Source: Astrothelium macrocarpum
Lineage: Eukaryota > Ascomycota > Dothideomycetes > Trypetheliales > Trypetheliaceae
Assembly (NCBI GenBank): GCA_021030915.1
Contig: JAGEMR010000026.1
Span: 186,001 to 250,000 of the forward strand
Direction: 5' to 3'
Length of the DNA: 64,000 nucleotides
Positions 1 through 11,377 of the stretch are shown in pieces. The notes below the pieces were generated by a model that worked only from the letters and a program-made list of their open reading frames with translations, was not told the DNA's origin and ran no database searches. A program made the position numbers and the translations under genes. Numbering within the stretch: the stretch's first letter is position 1; the number at the start of each line of letters is the position of its first letter.

Positions 1-1323
1 AAAGGAGTAGCGCTGCCTGCCAAGCTTCTAGGATCTCTTGAGCTTGCTACAGTACTCGCAGCAGTACCGGCCGGAGCTGGCTTAGAGACATCGGGGAGAT
101 GCTCCAAATTATCTTCCGTCAATTCGTCTTTTGATGGCGTGATATCTGCACTTACTGTCTCTGGCAGAGAAGCATCTAGGGATGCAGTGTCAGTAATCGG
201 CGGTTCCACGGGAGGCACTTCTTCAATCTGCGGCGGAGCAAGAGCTTCAGGCTCAATTCCATTGGTGGGAATGTTCTCCTCTGCCGGGGCAGACGTATCT
301 GGGGACGGTAGTTCACCTTCAGTCAAAACGGGTGTCGGAGCCACAGGTTTCGCTACGGGCGGCGTCGGTTTCGGCTGCGCAAACATGCTTGCCCAACTCT
401 TTTTAGCCCCAGTTTCGGGAATCAAACTGCTCTTCTGTACGTCGGATGTGGTGGTTGATGCATCCAGGTTTGCTTGATGTTCTCCACCGGAATCCCACTT
501 GCTCACTCCCACAGATTGATCTCCAGAGATGTCGACTGCATCGGCGGCTGGGGTAGAGTCCCAAGGTTGAGTTTGGTTGTTGGGCACTGCAGAGACGGTA
601 GCTCCTTGTCGCGTTCCATTGCTGCCCGAATTTGTAGTTCCTCGTCCACCTCGAGCACTTCCGCGACCACGTCCTCGAGTTCCGCGCGTGCTTTCAAAAC
701 CGCCTCGGCCACGACTACCTCTGGTCGACAATGAACCTGTTTCGGCAGCGTCCTTTGTAGATTCTTTGACTTTGGATCTAGACCTGTCTTTGACCTTTTT
801 GGGGACTTCTGAGAACTGAGACACATTGCCTATTTCAAGCAGTCAGACTGTTTATGCTATGTTTGAAGACGGAGCAACGGTTCAGGTGCCGAACAGGCGC
901 ATAAAATTTCGAAAGTTCATGTCAGAACTTCGATCATAGAGCATAAGGGATCACATCTGCTAGACCAAGGCATGGAGCGCGAGTAGAGTTTTGGGAGCTA
1001 GCGAAAACAGTCAACATACCCTCTGTGATCCGATCGATAGTTGTTTGCACATCTCCATCTGTTTCCTGTAGAGCAAATACCAGGTCAATCTCATTCCAGT
1101 CTGGGAATAATTCTCGAAGCATGGCCATTTGTGAAGCATAGCGCTTCTTCATTTCACCCAACTCGCCCTCGTCCTCCAAGGCCACGAGGCGTGATGTGTC
1201 TTTCGTAGCGTCGCCATTTGCCTGCCGGCTGGCCGCACGGGAGCCTCGACCAAACCCAGCACGACCACCTCGAGTGGAGCCTCGTCCACGCACTGGGGCG
1301 CCACGAGGTTGAACATCAGTCAT
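1..1323 (-). CDS. DEF1: RNA polymerase II degradation factor Def1 (partial, runs off left edge)
   Basis: Def1 is known to recruit the ubiquitin ligase that destroys RNA polymerase II stalled at DNA damage. Two exons are visible: 1323..1020 and 829 to beyond position 1, with an intron starting GTATGT and ending ATAG; the splice joins ITEG to NVSQFSEV in frame. Residues 1-40 are rich in Arg and Gly. A CUE-type ubiquitin-binding domain lies at about residues 61-102 (key stretch MLRELFPDWNEIDL). Behind it come a second RGG-rich patch and a Pro/Ser/Thr-rich, low-complexity acidic region, as in fungal Def1. The reading frame stays open to the edge, so the C-terminus is missing here. The start at 1323 has an Arg/Gly-rich leader and no in-frame alternative nearby. 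It is divergent from the next gene. Confidence 0.85.
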
Positions 1324-1721
1324 TGTGAGGGAAAAGCGATATCCTTGTATAAGGATGGAGGCTCAGAAGAGGAAGGTGGCAGGAGATGTGAATGGTTGTA
1401 TTGCTGTTCAGGTTTGCAGCGAGCAGGGCGTAGCCACGGAAGGCGGGACCGATCGAGCGAGGGATCGAGTTAGTCCAGAGAAGAGTGACTGCGCGTGACA
1501 CGCGTCGTAGAGTTAAGTGGTTCGGGCAATGTAGTCGTGGTGTGATCCTCGGGGGTGAATTGGTGCGTCTAAAGATGTCGCGCGCCTGCCGGACGTCGGA
1601 CACTCGACCTTGCGCCCCTGGGCACAAGATCACGTGCCACTTTCCCTCTTTTACTAAGGTACCTAAAGCACCTTACTTCCATCTCATCCACTACCAGGCG
1701 TCTTCGAGTGCAGTCCTGGCC
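1324..1721. promoter_or_regulatory. Shared upstream region of DEF1 and the next gene
   Basis: These 398 bases separate two divergently transcribed genes, so they must hold both promoters. I see no clear TATA box or named operator. The reading frame of the right-hand gene stays open upstream of its chosen ATG, but that part looks unlike a protein. Confidence 0.5.
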
Positions 1722-3008
1722 ATGCAGGCCTCTGCGGTCCGCGCATTCAAGGCCTTGTCTTCTAAAATTCACCCTCAGCTACCTCTAAATCCACGAGAGT
1801 CACAGCAGTTACTGCAGCTGCTTTCTACCTCGTTCCGCAAGCACCTTGACAAAGAGCATCCCCATAGTCAGCTCAACAGTACCAAAACCCAAGAAACTCA
1901 TCAATCGAGAAATGCTGTTGATGAGGCGCGCTGCACGCAGCTTGTCCCTTCCCAGGCTTCCGTTCATAACGTTGTAAACAGCATCCTGTCTAATCCGCTC
2001 TTCTCAGGACCCACTCAACGCTTCCTGGATTCTCCTAGAATATCCCCAGACACAGAGCATGTCAAGACGGAGGCTCAAAATGTGCTGAGCAAACCGGTAG
2101 AATGGTTTGAAAGACAGATCGCTCAGGCCCAAGTGTCCAGAGATGTGGCTTCCGCCTACCTGAATATTGTGTTGGAAATGCCTGATGTACCGGAACAAGC
2201 AGCTTATAAGGATCGTGCGATAGCCACGTTCAATAATTGGTTTTGGGCTAGCGGTCTTGCTGACTCCCTGGATTTCATTCAGAATGATAGGTTTACGAAG
2301 AAGGTTGTCCATCTATGGGTAAAAACCGGTCATGAGGAGAAGATCTTGGCATGGATAGACCGTCTAAATGCACCCCAGCCCAGCGGTGCTTCAAAAGATC
2401 TAGAAAATAAGCAGGCCATGTTACTGGCATTCACAGTCAATGTTGGACTGGCCCTGTGGAAGGACGCAGAAACTGCTCTAAACATGTTTTTCGGTATGAT
2501 GGACCGGGTGAAAGGCCCAATTGCACAGAAGGCCATAGAGTGGACGCCTTTAAGACAATTTAATTACTATCTCAGGAAATTGATGGCTAAAGGGGTGCTA
2601 AAACCTAAGAATGTAGCTCTGTTTGACAAATTTGTCCAAGCTTCACGGTATTTGACGAAGGACGCCGATTTTTGCTATTCGCATTTGATGCTTGTTCATC
2701 CTCGAGCTCCAGATGGTGCACCTGCACTTTCGTACATTCGGCAAAGATTGCAATCTGGAATTTCCCCAGCCAGATTCGTTGAGCGACCTGGACGTGCACA
2801 ATTCGTTCTGGATACGGCACAGGTATTGATTTCTCAAAAGAATTATGGTGATGCGGCTTGGGTAATGTCTTTCGCTCGCGATTGCTTTTCAGGAGATCTT
2901 GGGGTGGATCCCGAACCGATTCCAGGAGATACAACCAAATCACGCCCATCGACGTCCGAAGCCGAGTTGGCAAGCCTGGAAATCTTGGCGGGATGGAGTC
3001 CTGGTTGA
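1722..3008 (+). CDS. Conserved fungal protein, probably mitochondrial, function unknown
   Basis: A single uninterrupted frame of 428 codons from the ATG at 1722. An earlier non-ATG extension in the same frame looks like leader sequence. The first 20 residues (MQASAVRAFKALSSKIHPQL) have Arg and Lys, Ala and Ser and no acidic residue, as in a mitochondrial targeting peptide. The rest is mostly helical with repeated hydrophobic/charged periodicity, such as the stretches around VEWFERQIAQAQVS and MFFGMMDRVKGPI, and could fold as a helical-repeat protein. I do not recognise a domain. The 3' end is uncertain: coding-like sequence continues past the stop (about 3058-3304), so a further intron and exon are possible. 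Its promoter is shared with DEF1. Confidence 0.6.
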   Translation: MQASAVRAFKALSSKIHPQLPLNPRESQQLLQLLSTSFRKHLDKEHPHSQLNSTKTQETHQSRNAVDEARCTQLVPSQASVHNVVNSILSNPLFSGPTQRFLDSPRISPDTEHVKTEAQNVLSKPVEWFERQIAQAQVSRDVASAYLNIVLEMPDVPEQAAYKDRAIATFNNWFWASGLADSLDFIQNDRFTKKVVHLWVKTGHEEKILAWIDRLNAPQPSGASKDLENKQAMLLAFTVNVGLALWKDAETALNMFFGMMDRVKGPIAQKAIEWTPLRQFNYYLRKLMAKGVLKPKNVALFDKFVQASRYLTKDADFCYSHLMLVHPRAPDGAPALSYIRQRLQSGISPARFVERPGRAQFVLDTAQVLISQKNYGDAAWVMSFARDCFSGDLGVDPEPIPGDTTKSRPSTSEAELASLEILAGWSPG

Positions 3009-3666
3009 AATGGACGATCTGATTTTATCTCTCCCACTTGACGTTCAGTGCTGTCCATGGACTCAATCACCTACTACTCCGGTACTATCGCAGAGATGGA
3101 TGACTTTGAGCTTCTGGAAAATTGCCACGTTAATTTTCGCTCCTCTCCGGTATCAGAAGAATCACAGCTATCCAGCATCACACGGAGCATGTGCTGGAAA
3201 GCGGTGTAGCACTGCTCAAACCGTGTCCACAGTGCCTGCTTCTCAATGGTTATGACGTAGGAAAAATACGGCAAACCTTGGAACGGTACGAAAAGGCAGT
3301 GATATGACTAAAAACGAAATTCGGCTTACGGAGAGCTCCTAGTGAGCAAGACAACACTCACATGAAAGCTCTGCCAATCAGCGCTCTCACTCAGGGATCA
3401 AATGCATCATTTTGCAAAATATCTCGTGGCTTAGGGAAAACTATTTTTAGGACCCTTTCGAGTTTAGGGTGCTAAAAGTAAATGCCTTCTGTGAACCTTT
3501 CACAGAAGAAAGCGGCGACACCAACAAACCAGACACACACATGAACTTTGGACATTCGCCACCACAACCTTCATCACAGGCCTTTTCAAGAAGTCTAGAT
3601 ACGTCATTCAAAATCGTTGAGGGGAATACGGTTACCAGACAACTGGTAATCTACCGGCAGAACGCA
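3009..3666. other. Gap between convergent genes; weak coding-like stretch
   Basis: Between 3058 and 3304 two overlapping plus-strand frames read sensibly for 35-45 codons, for example one passing through KPCPQCLLLNGYDV and ending at a TGA near 3306. They cannot be joined with an intron of normal length. They may be a lost 3' exon of the preceding gene or chance. The rest shows nothing I can name. Confidence 0.3.
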
Positions 3667-5378
3667 TCAACATACCCTTTGCTGTAAAGTCACCATTAAC
3701 GGGCTCTTATCCCAGACGACGTATACACGTTGGTCCAACCAGTGCTCCTTTACCTCTTTTGTCAACTTCATGTCAAACTCGAACAACAGTCTGCAGAGAA
3801 TGAGCCTAATCTCTGCATTTGCTAGACTCTGGCCTAAGCAATTGCGTGGCCCGGCAGAAAATGGTTGAACTACCGAACGATTATCATGATCGTATTCTGC
3901 AGGTCGCTCGCCATCTGGAAGCCAGCGGGCAGGATCGAATGTCTTTGGACAATAAAAGTTTCGGGCAGACTGATTTGTCGCATATTGATGAACGCCAATT
4001 ACTGTCTGTCGGAAAATTTACATGGTCAACTATTGCCTCTGGACAATGGCCGTGGATAGATCTCAGCTTACCCCTTCTGGAAACCAGAATCCTTCGATGC
4101 TTTCGCCTCCTCTAGACACAACCCTTGGGAGTGTCGCCGGTGCTGGTGGATATCTATCGGCGTTCAGTAGTGGTACTGTTTAGTGTAGGATCGATCCATC
4201 GAGTGTTCGTACACTCTGAAAACCTCTTGGACCACACAATTCAAATACTTCAGTTGACCCACTGCGATCATGTTCACATCTTCTTTGTTTTGGAATGTGG
4301 TCCGAATCTCATCACAGACCTTGTCGTAGACTTTCGGATGGGTTAGTAAAAGATAAACTGCACCAGTACAAAACGTTCCACTAGTTTCGCTCCCCGCAAA
4401 TGCTAACAAGGATGCATTCTTCGCCAATTCGCGCCGACTCATCTCTGCATTTGGATCAACATTTTCTACCATATACTTTACAAGATCGCTCTTTTCTTGT
4501 CCTTCCCCTTTTTCCTCCAACTCCAATCTTGCGTCAATTTTTTTGTCACCATAGTTCCAAAAGTCTGCCCGTGCCTCCTTGAGCTTCTTGGGTATGAATG
4601 CTTCGAATAGACTGGTCAAATGAAATGCGTCAATCATATTCGTGAAGGTAATCTAAAATTATGTCAACAACAGAATCACGGATTCTGTAAATAGCCATAC
4701 CGCCCTTGCGTTATCTAGGAATCCCGCCACCCATGGATGGAAGGAGAGTGTGTCCAGACCATCGAACGACTCTCCAAAGGCAAAGTCACCTATCACGTCG
4801 AAAGTTGTCCAGTTGAAGAAGTTCATAATATTCAACGGACCATTTGCTGCGGTCTCCCTCAACTTATCCATTAGCTTGTTGACATACAGCAACAACTTCC
4901 CTTCTTGTTCCCTTAGCGCTCTTTCAGAAAACGCAGGATTCATGGCTTTTCGCATTCTGGCATGATTTTCTTCGTCGGCATTTGAGACATCTGGAATACC
5001 TTGTGGCCCTGGAAGTCCTGTTCCGCCATGGAACTTTTTCATTTCTGGACGGTGCGCATAGATCATCTTCCATACTTCTCCACTTGCAGGAGCACAAGAG
5101 ACCTCATTGGGACAGATTCGGATGATTGGGCCATACTGAGCGTGCATCTCATTCAATCTGTGCGCAAGCTGGCCTGCGATATTGTTTACGTGCCATGGAA
5201 GCTGAGTAAGCGCCCAGAGCTTAGGGCCAGGAAGACGTGAAAGCGGGTGAAAGAAGAGAGAGTAGATGGTCCAAGTTATTAGGCTCAGCACCAACTTTTC
5301 CCATCAGCATGGACTCGGTCCAGCAAAGGACAGGCAACTCACTCCAAGGGCAGCGACGCTAAGCAAAGAAGCTTGCAT
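3667..5378 (-). CDS. Cytochrome P450 monooxygenase (CYP65/isotrichodermin hydroxylase-like)
   Basis: Five exons join in frame to 496 residues: 5378..5343, 5294..4701, 4652..4213, 4153..4072 and 4005..3667. Exon 1 supplies only MQASLLSVAALG, the start of the membrane anchor. The anchor is followed by the Pro-rich hinge (HPLSRLPGPKLW), the I-helix motif FAGSETSG, the ExxR motif (EVFR) directly before an intron that restores VYPPAPATLPRVV, the PERW-like DPARW, and the haem loop FSAGPRNCLGQ with its Cys ligand. All motifs are intact, so the enzyme is probably active on the ER membrane. The hinge and YGPIIRICPNEVS resemble fungal clans that oxidise terpenoids or polyketides. The substrate is not readable from sequence, and no backbone biosynthetic gene lies beside it. 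Confidence 0.88.
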
Positions 5379-6763
5379 TGCTCTTGGGATGAGAGCTTGT
5401 CGCTTAAAATTCTAGTCAAACTCAAGCAACACTTGTGACACACGGAGAACGAACTGCTCAAGACTACGCAATAACGACATTATGAAACAAATGGGTCTAA
5501 CTTTCCTTTAAGTAAACAGGTTTGATACCCAAGCTCCGTTATCCCGACTGACTCACCGGTGCGGAGTATGCCTGCAGAAAGAAGGTCACATCACGAAGTG
5601 TATACATGGGAGCTTACCTAGTTGCACGCCAGACCCTGTATTTCGAACACGAATGAGAGTTCATGGCATACGAATGAACTATTTCGTTGGCATTGCTTAG
5701 CTAGATCAGTGGATTAGTTGAGTAATCTTGGAGCGCACCCAAAGGCCTTGACAAGGGATGACCAATAGTCAGATTAATAGATGAACTAATTGTAGATATA
5801 AGTTGTTGTTTCTGATCTCGAGTCTGATCTCACGCGATCTTTGTTTCACTGTAAACGTGATGAGAGTACATGATTGAGAATCATATACGAAATTTAAATC
5901 CTGACGCTGATTGCGAGCAAGACAGATTTAGGGTCTAGGCGGAACAGAAACCACGAAAAACAAGCAAGCACCTTGAAGGTAATAGGCTGGGAGACGTTGA
6001 TCTTGGATAATGCATACGAACGAAGGTCGATGTATAAACTCGCTTTCGGGAGGAAAGGAAACATGATGTATAGCAATTCTGGCTCGACGGGTCCAGAAGT
6101 CTGGTACTTTTATGCAGTGTGAAGACTGCTTATTCGAGTGGACAAGCTGAAAGGGCATTATCCAACCGTCAGAAACACGAATTCAGTCTCCATCGCGGAT
6201 TAGATTAGCCGACACGGCACTTCGCATTGATGCTTCTGGTCAAGAGACTGTGGACATGTCGTAAAACCGTTGTTGGTACAGAAGGCTGACACACGAAGTC
6301 AAATGGTGGGGGCGTCAGCCAAGATGCAAGCCATTAGAAGCCTTCATGCAGACGATATCACGTTGATAGCCATAGAGGGTGGACCCTGGTACGGTGAGAT
6401 GCATGAATGGCGTCCGTTCTCCTGCATCGTCAGAAGCTGGAGTCTCAGATCGGCATCAATTTCACCCTAAAACGTCGCTACGATCGAAAGCTATGACCTG
6501 TCGCTGGCCTGCAAAGCTCTCCATGTCCTCGGCCCGACTAGCTTCTGTAATGCGGTCAATTTTCTCGTTGGCTGCCCAGCGTCGGCGTCTTTCATAATCT
6601 GCGTAATCTTTCCTCTGCTACACGCTGATCATTTGCTGCCCCACTAGCTTCATCTATTCAATTCACCCGTCTCCCTCCCATCGCTTATGTCTTGTGAGAT
6701 TTTTAAAGAGCCATGTTCCGCTAGAATAATCTCTCTTCTGCTCAAAGATATTCCAAAAGTCCA
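5379..6763. other. Non-coding gap
   Basis: About 1.4 kb between the divergent starts of the P450 and the F-box-like gene, so both promoters lie here. The sequence is of ordinary composition. Short open frames (for example near 5900-6160 and 6270-6600) have no recognisable content. A pyrimidine-rich stretch lies shortly before the right-hand start, at about 6600-6700. Confidence 0.5.
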
Positions 6764-8811
6764 ATGGCCTCAAAAGCGTCTCAACGCGATCTACTTCGCG
6801 TGGTAGATGCCGATCCCCAAAAGAGCAGGTAAGTCCTTTCTATTCGCTTTACCGCTATAGCATTTTAAAGATAAACCAGAACTCGCACGGCGTATCCAGC
6901 CCATCATACTCAGTCAAACCTCCGGCATTCTCCGTCAATTGCATCAAAAAGAAGTTCGACATCTCAGTGGTCGGTCAATTCGCGTGCTTCGCAACGGTCC
7001 TCGGCAACATATGCCTCGACCCGTAATAGCGAGTACACTTTTGACACTGTACCAACTCTGACAAAAACACCCTGGGAATTGTCTCGCTCTCGACGTGCAT
7101 TTTCACAAGTGTCAGGAACATCTAAAAGTTCTGAATATCAGGAACCTTTACCTGCCCATATTTTTGAGAACCTACCCAATGACGTGTATCATTGCATTGT
7201 TCGGCACCTAGAGCTAGTCCATACCACCACCAATATGGAAATTTGCTCAAGCTGCTATTTGAGAGATCTCTGCTCTTTGTGTTCTACCAGTAGAAAGTGG
7301 TACGAGTTTGCAAAGATATTGATGTGAGTGCCGTTGTGACTATCCTATCAACCATGGTGATCTAACGGGAACTAAGCTACCGGAAGATTTGGGTTCCTCT
7401 CAATGATCAGCCGTTACAGCCCAAGAAACTCAAATTGAGGAGCGGCACGCGTCTGAAGCGATTGTGTCGGACACTACACAAAAAACCGCATTTGGCAAAT
7501 CTTGTCAGGGAACTGAAGATATCAGTCCAAGACCGACCATTTCTGACAGTCCCGACCAAAGACAAAGACAGCGCTTTTGAGCTGCTAGCATCACTTATTG
7601 CAGCTTGCCCAAAGCTGCGAAAGGTGACTGGATTCTGTCCCTCGTACGGACATGTTGCAGACTCTCTCGTGACAGAACTACACAGAGCAACACAGCTCAG
7701 AGAGCATTGTTGGATAGTTGGTCAAAAGAAGCTCAGCCCAGCTCAGTCCATTATACAAGGAAACGCTCCCCGTGGACTGCCTTCCCCAGCGCAAACAACT
7801 GCATTTGTTTCGCGGCATGCCGGATGGCCTTTCTTGCAAACGCTCGTGCTTGGCTCAGACAAGGGAAACCTCGGGTCCGGAGCCGTGTACAGTACAATTC
7901 GGAAGCTACCATCCCTCAAACATCTGTGCATTGCGAACTTCGAAGCCAAGGATTTCGAAGATGACACAATCCAAGCCCTCCCAGCCTTGCATTCTCTTCG
8001 TCTCGAAAACCTGCCTGGCCTGACCGAACGCGGCATGTCCACTCTCTCCGAACCACGCATCCTTCGCTCAATGCGCAAACTCACCCTCATTAACCTCGAA
8101 TTCGTCTCTGCGCCACTCATGTCACGCATCCTCATCAACGCGCCTCATCTCTCTAAATTCTCTCTAACCCAAGACAGCATTCCCGAACTACCCTTTGGCG
8201 CCGCATACTCTCAGCCCTTCTTCTCCTCTCCCCGTTTGCGATTCTTGCACTGGGATATCCCTCAGCCGGGACCCGCGATCGACCTACTTGCAGACTCGAT
8301 CCAGGCCAACGCCTTCCCTTCTCTACGCTTCCTCCGCGCTCCAGTAGATGATGAAGGCAAGCTACAGCAGCTTTGTCGGCCGCGTCCGGACATTGCTCTG
8401 CCGAGCGATTTCGAGACAGCAATTGCGGATCTGTCAATGGACAAGGATTTCAATGCCGTGCCTGGGCATGCTCTCAACATCCGCAAACTGTCCATTGCGC
8501 GTTTGGCGGCGCAGAAGCGCATCGAGGAAGCGAGGCGCGTACCTGCTGCTCGCGTAGTTGTAGAGGAGGAGGGCGTGTTGAAGAGTTGGCACACGTTGCG
8601 GGGCTATATAGGGACGCTGGGAAGCCGAATTGACTACTACCTGCAGCCAGATGTGGACGGGGATGAAAAGGCTATTGCTGATGTAGGAGAGCTTCTGAGA
8701 GGCGATACTGCACTTGGCGGAGAAACATGTACGGGAGTGCCGAATGGGAAAAAGACTGGTCATAGCGCGAGACGAGGGGACAAGCTTGATGGGGTGGAAT
8801 TGTTGTTCTGA
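6764..8811 (+). CDS. F-box-like protein with leucine-rich C-terminal region
   Basis: Three exons (6764..6828, 6880..7323, 7377..8811) give 647 residues; both introns start GTAAGT or GTGAGT. The first 110 residues are Ser/Arg-rich and disordered. An F-box-like helix bundle follows (LPAHIFENLPNDVYHCIVRHL) with a nearby Cys-rich insert (CSSCYLRDLCSLCSTSRKWY). From about residue 180 onward there are irregular leucine-rich repeats of the kind TLVLGSDKG, LPSLKHLCIANF, LPALHSLRLENLPGL and MRKLTLINLEFV. Such proteins normally act as substrate adaptors of SCF ubiquitin ligases; that is family knowledge, and the target is unknown. The tail after residue 520 is basic and less structured. Confidence 0.7.
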
Positions 8812-9010
8812 CGGATGCAACTGGCTGATTGATACGGCTTCGATTTGCTTTTACGATACCCATTTGCAGTGATGACATATCTCTGGGAGAATTTTAGACA
8901 GCTTGCACGATGTTGTAGCTGAGATGACCTCATCTGATGAATGCATGATCGCTCTCATGATTTCCCAGTCTATATGCCGCCTCCAATAATACAATATATG
9001 GCGCCCTCCC

Positions 9011-10567
9011 TTATGCATAGAAATTAGCCGTATCCTTCTTCTTCGCCTGCACCTCCGCAATCGCATCCACATAATGCTCATGGCTAATCTTCGCCTGCCC
9101 ACTCCTCAACGCAATCATGCCCGCCTCGACACACACGGCCTTGAGCTGCGCACCGCCAAACTCGTCCGTGCTCCGCGCCAACTCGGGCCAGTTCACCCGC
9201 TCATCCACCGTCATCTTGCGGCTGTGGATGCGCAGGATCTGCGCGCGCGCCTCCTCGTTCGGCAGCGGGAACTCGATCTTGCGGTCCAGGCGGCCGCTGC
9301 GCAGCAGCGCCGGGTCGAGCACGTCGACGCGGTTCGTCGCCGCCAGCACCTTGACGCGGTCGTCGCTGGCGAAGCCGTCCAGCTGGTTCAGCAGCTCCAG
9401 CATGGTGCGCTGCACCTCGCGGTCGCCGCTCTTCTCCGAGTCGAAGCGCTTCGTGCCCACCGCGTCCAGCTCGTCGATGAAGATGATCGAGGGTGCTTTT
9501 TCCTTGGCCAGCGCGAAGCAGTCGCGTACGAGCTTTGCCCCGTCGCCGATGAACATTTGTACCAGTTGTGGCCCGGCGAGCTTGAGGAAGGTGGCTTCGG
9601 TTTGGGCTGCGCATGCGCGTGCGAGGAGCGTTTTGCCAGTGCCGGGGGGACCGTACATGAGGGCACCTACATTAGGGGTTAGCGTGCTGATGAGATGGAT
9701 GAGATGGGGCGAGAATATGGGATGAGGACTGTACCTTTGGGAGCCTTAATTCCGATCTTCTTGAATCGATCGGCTTCCTTCATAGGCCATACGACGGCTT
9801 CCACGAGCTCTTCGATTTGTTTGTCTAAGCCTCCTACGTCCGTATATTTCTCCGTTGGCTTCTCATCCACTTCCATTGCCTTGACTCTGCTGTCGTATTC
9901 TGCGGGTAAAGTGTCAAGGATGAGATATGAATCCTTGTTTACACCGATCAAATCACCGGGTTTGAGTTTTTCGTGGTCGACGAGGCCGATCAGAGGTAGG
10001 AAAATAGTTTGGCGGGTCGATGTCTTGATGACGGCGGATTTGCCAACGCGAGTCGCGTCTAGATCAATATTGGCCCCTTCCTCGGCGGCTTCGGCGGTCA
10101 CGTCCAGATCGAGAATTTCGACGACATTGCCCACGAGATAGGGAAGCTGTCTGGAGTAGAGATGGGCGGTCAGCAAGGTTGTCATCAGAAGAATAGCATC
10201 CCTTGTCGCCAGATTCAGAACGGAGAAATGTCTTTGCTATTTACCTGTTGTTCTCGATTTTTTCCATGTTATCCTTGATTTTATCCTTCATGGTTTGCCT
10301 CTCGTGTGTTAACCGCTGGAACTCGCTCTTCATAATCCGAGTATCGTTCTCCAAGAGTCGCCGCCGAGCTATGATGTCTCTTGTACTTGAGTTGAGGATT
10401 TCTGCATCGATCGGATCTTCTTCCTTCTTTTCTTCCTTTCCCTGACCATCAGCATCTTTCATCTCGGCATCGCCATTCTGATTTGGCTTCTTATCCTTGT
10501 CATCGCCCTCATCCTTCCTATCTTTGTTTTCTCTCTCAATGTCATCGAGGTCTTCTAGCGTAGACAT
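9011..10567 (-). CDS. RPT5: 26S proteasome regulatory ATPase Rpt5 (subunit 6A)
   Basis: Rpt5 is one of six AAA+ ATPases that unfold ubiquitinated proteins and open the 20S gate. Three exons (10567..10245, 10150..9735, 9666..9011) join in frame to 464 residues. Residues 1-60 are acidic and charged, followed by a coiled coil (ARRRLLENDTRIMKSEFQRL), an OB-fold region (LPYLVGNVVEILDLD), the AAA+ Walker A motif GPPGTGKT, Walker B IIFIDELDAVG, and the Arg-finger region LLRSGRLDRKIEFPLP. The C-terminus ends FYA, the HbYX-type tail that docks into the 20S alpha ring and is characteristic of Rpt5. Exon 3 is strikingly GC-rich compared with exons 1 and 2. Intron 2 splits the codon for Gly just upstream of Walker A. 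Confidence 0.97.
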
Positions 10568-11305
10568 GACGGAATGTAGTCCTACGTATGAGGCGGCGCG
10601 ACGCGAGAAAGTAGTTTCTGGAAGAAGAGATAGAGGTTTGGAGAGTCAAAACGATGGTATCGAAGTTGAAAGTGGTTCGGAGCTTTATGAGCAGCTTACA
10701 AGGGTCAAGGCAGCTTCAACTGACGAAGCAGAGCAAGATTCGGGGGTCGGCGAAATAGATAATCCGAGGAAAGCTCCCATCTCTGATGCAAACCACATTT
10801 TGCTCTACAATCGAACTTTTCCGCTAAGCTCCTCACGATTCCCATTGGCCAGATCATTCATCGAGCAAGCAAAAGACTTGTGGCCATGCTTCTCTAGTCT
10901 ACAGCTTTGTCTACGTCTACGCTGGTGCAAAGCAAAATCTTTGAGAAGATGAGGTGAAAACACGAAAGGCATCCAAATTGCACTCTTGAGATGATTGCAT
11001 AAATTACAAAATCAACATAAAAAATAATGAAATAGATAAATTTACAAGATATGACATAAATATGTAAACTATGAGATGTATAGATAGATTATGAGATGAA
11101 AACATAAGATGAAAGCTAAACAACGTGTGCGTGTTTACGTACACACTCTCACTCCTCTTTGATGAAAGCTAAACAATATGTACATCTACTTAAACGATGA
11201 AAAATTAACTAGAATCTCCAATCGCAGGCTTATAGCTGAGTGGTTATGGGTGAGACTCAATGAAACGATAATATGAGAGCAAGCTGACTAACTGCTTACG
11301 TAATC
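10568..11305. other. Non-coding gap
   Basis: Upstream region of RPT5 and AT-rich spacer before the tRNA. From about 10980 to 11170 the sequence is AT-rich with short repeats of GATGAAA/ATGAGAT type. One open frame runs from 10497 to 10952 on the plus strand but overlaps the RPT5 5' end and looks random. Confidence 0.4.
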
Positions 11306-11377
11306 AGCTCGATGGCCTAATGGTAAGGCGTTGCTTTCCGGTGGCAAAGATTGTGGGTTCGAGTCCCATTCGGGTCG
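11306..11377 (+). tRNA. tRNA-Arg (anticodon CCG)
   Basis: A 72-base cloverleaf without intron. The D stem is GCCT/AGGC. The anticodon stem TTGCT/GGCAA encloses the loop TTCCGGT, giving anticodon CCG, which reads CGG. The T arm GTGGG-TTCGAGT-CCCAT contains a perfect B box (GGTTCGAGTCC) and the A box matches TGGCCTAATGG. The acceptor stem AGCTCGA/TCGGGTC has two G-U wobbles and an A-C mismatch at the first pair. A TTTT tract follows within a few bases and would end RNA polymerase III transcription. Confidence 0.85.

Noticed and set aside
9074..9725. Long plus-strand frames (202 codons) opposite RPT5
   Set aside because: They are mirror frames caused by the GC-rich codons of RPT5; their sequence is Arg/Leu/His-rich and matches no family.
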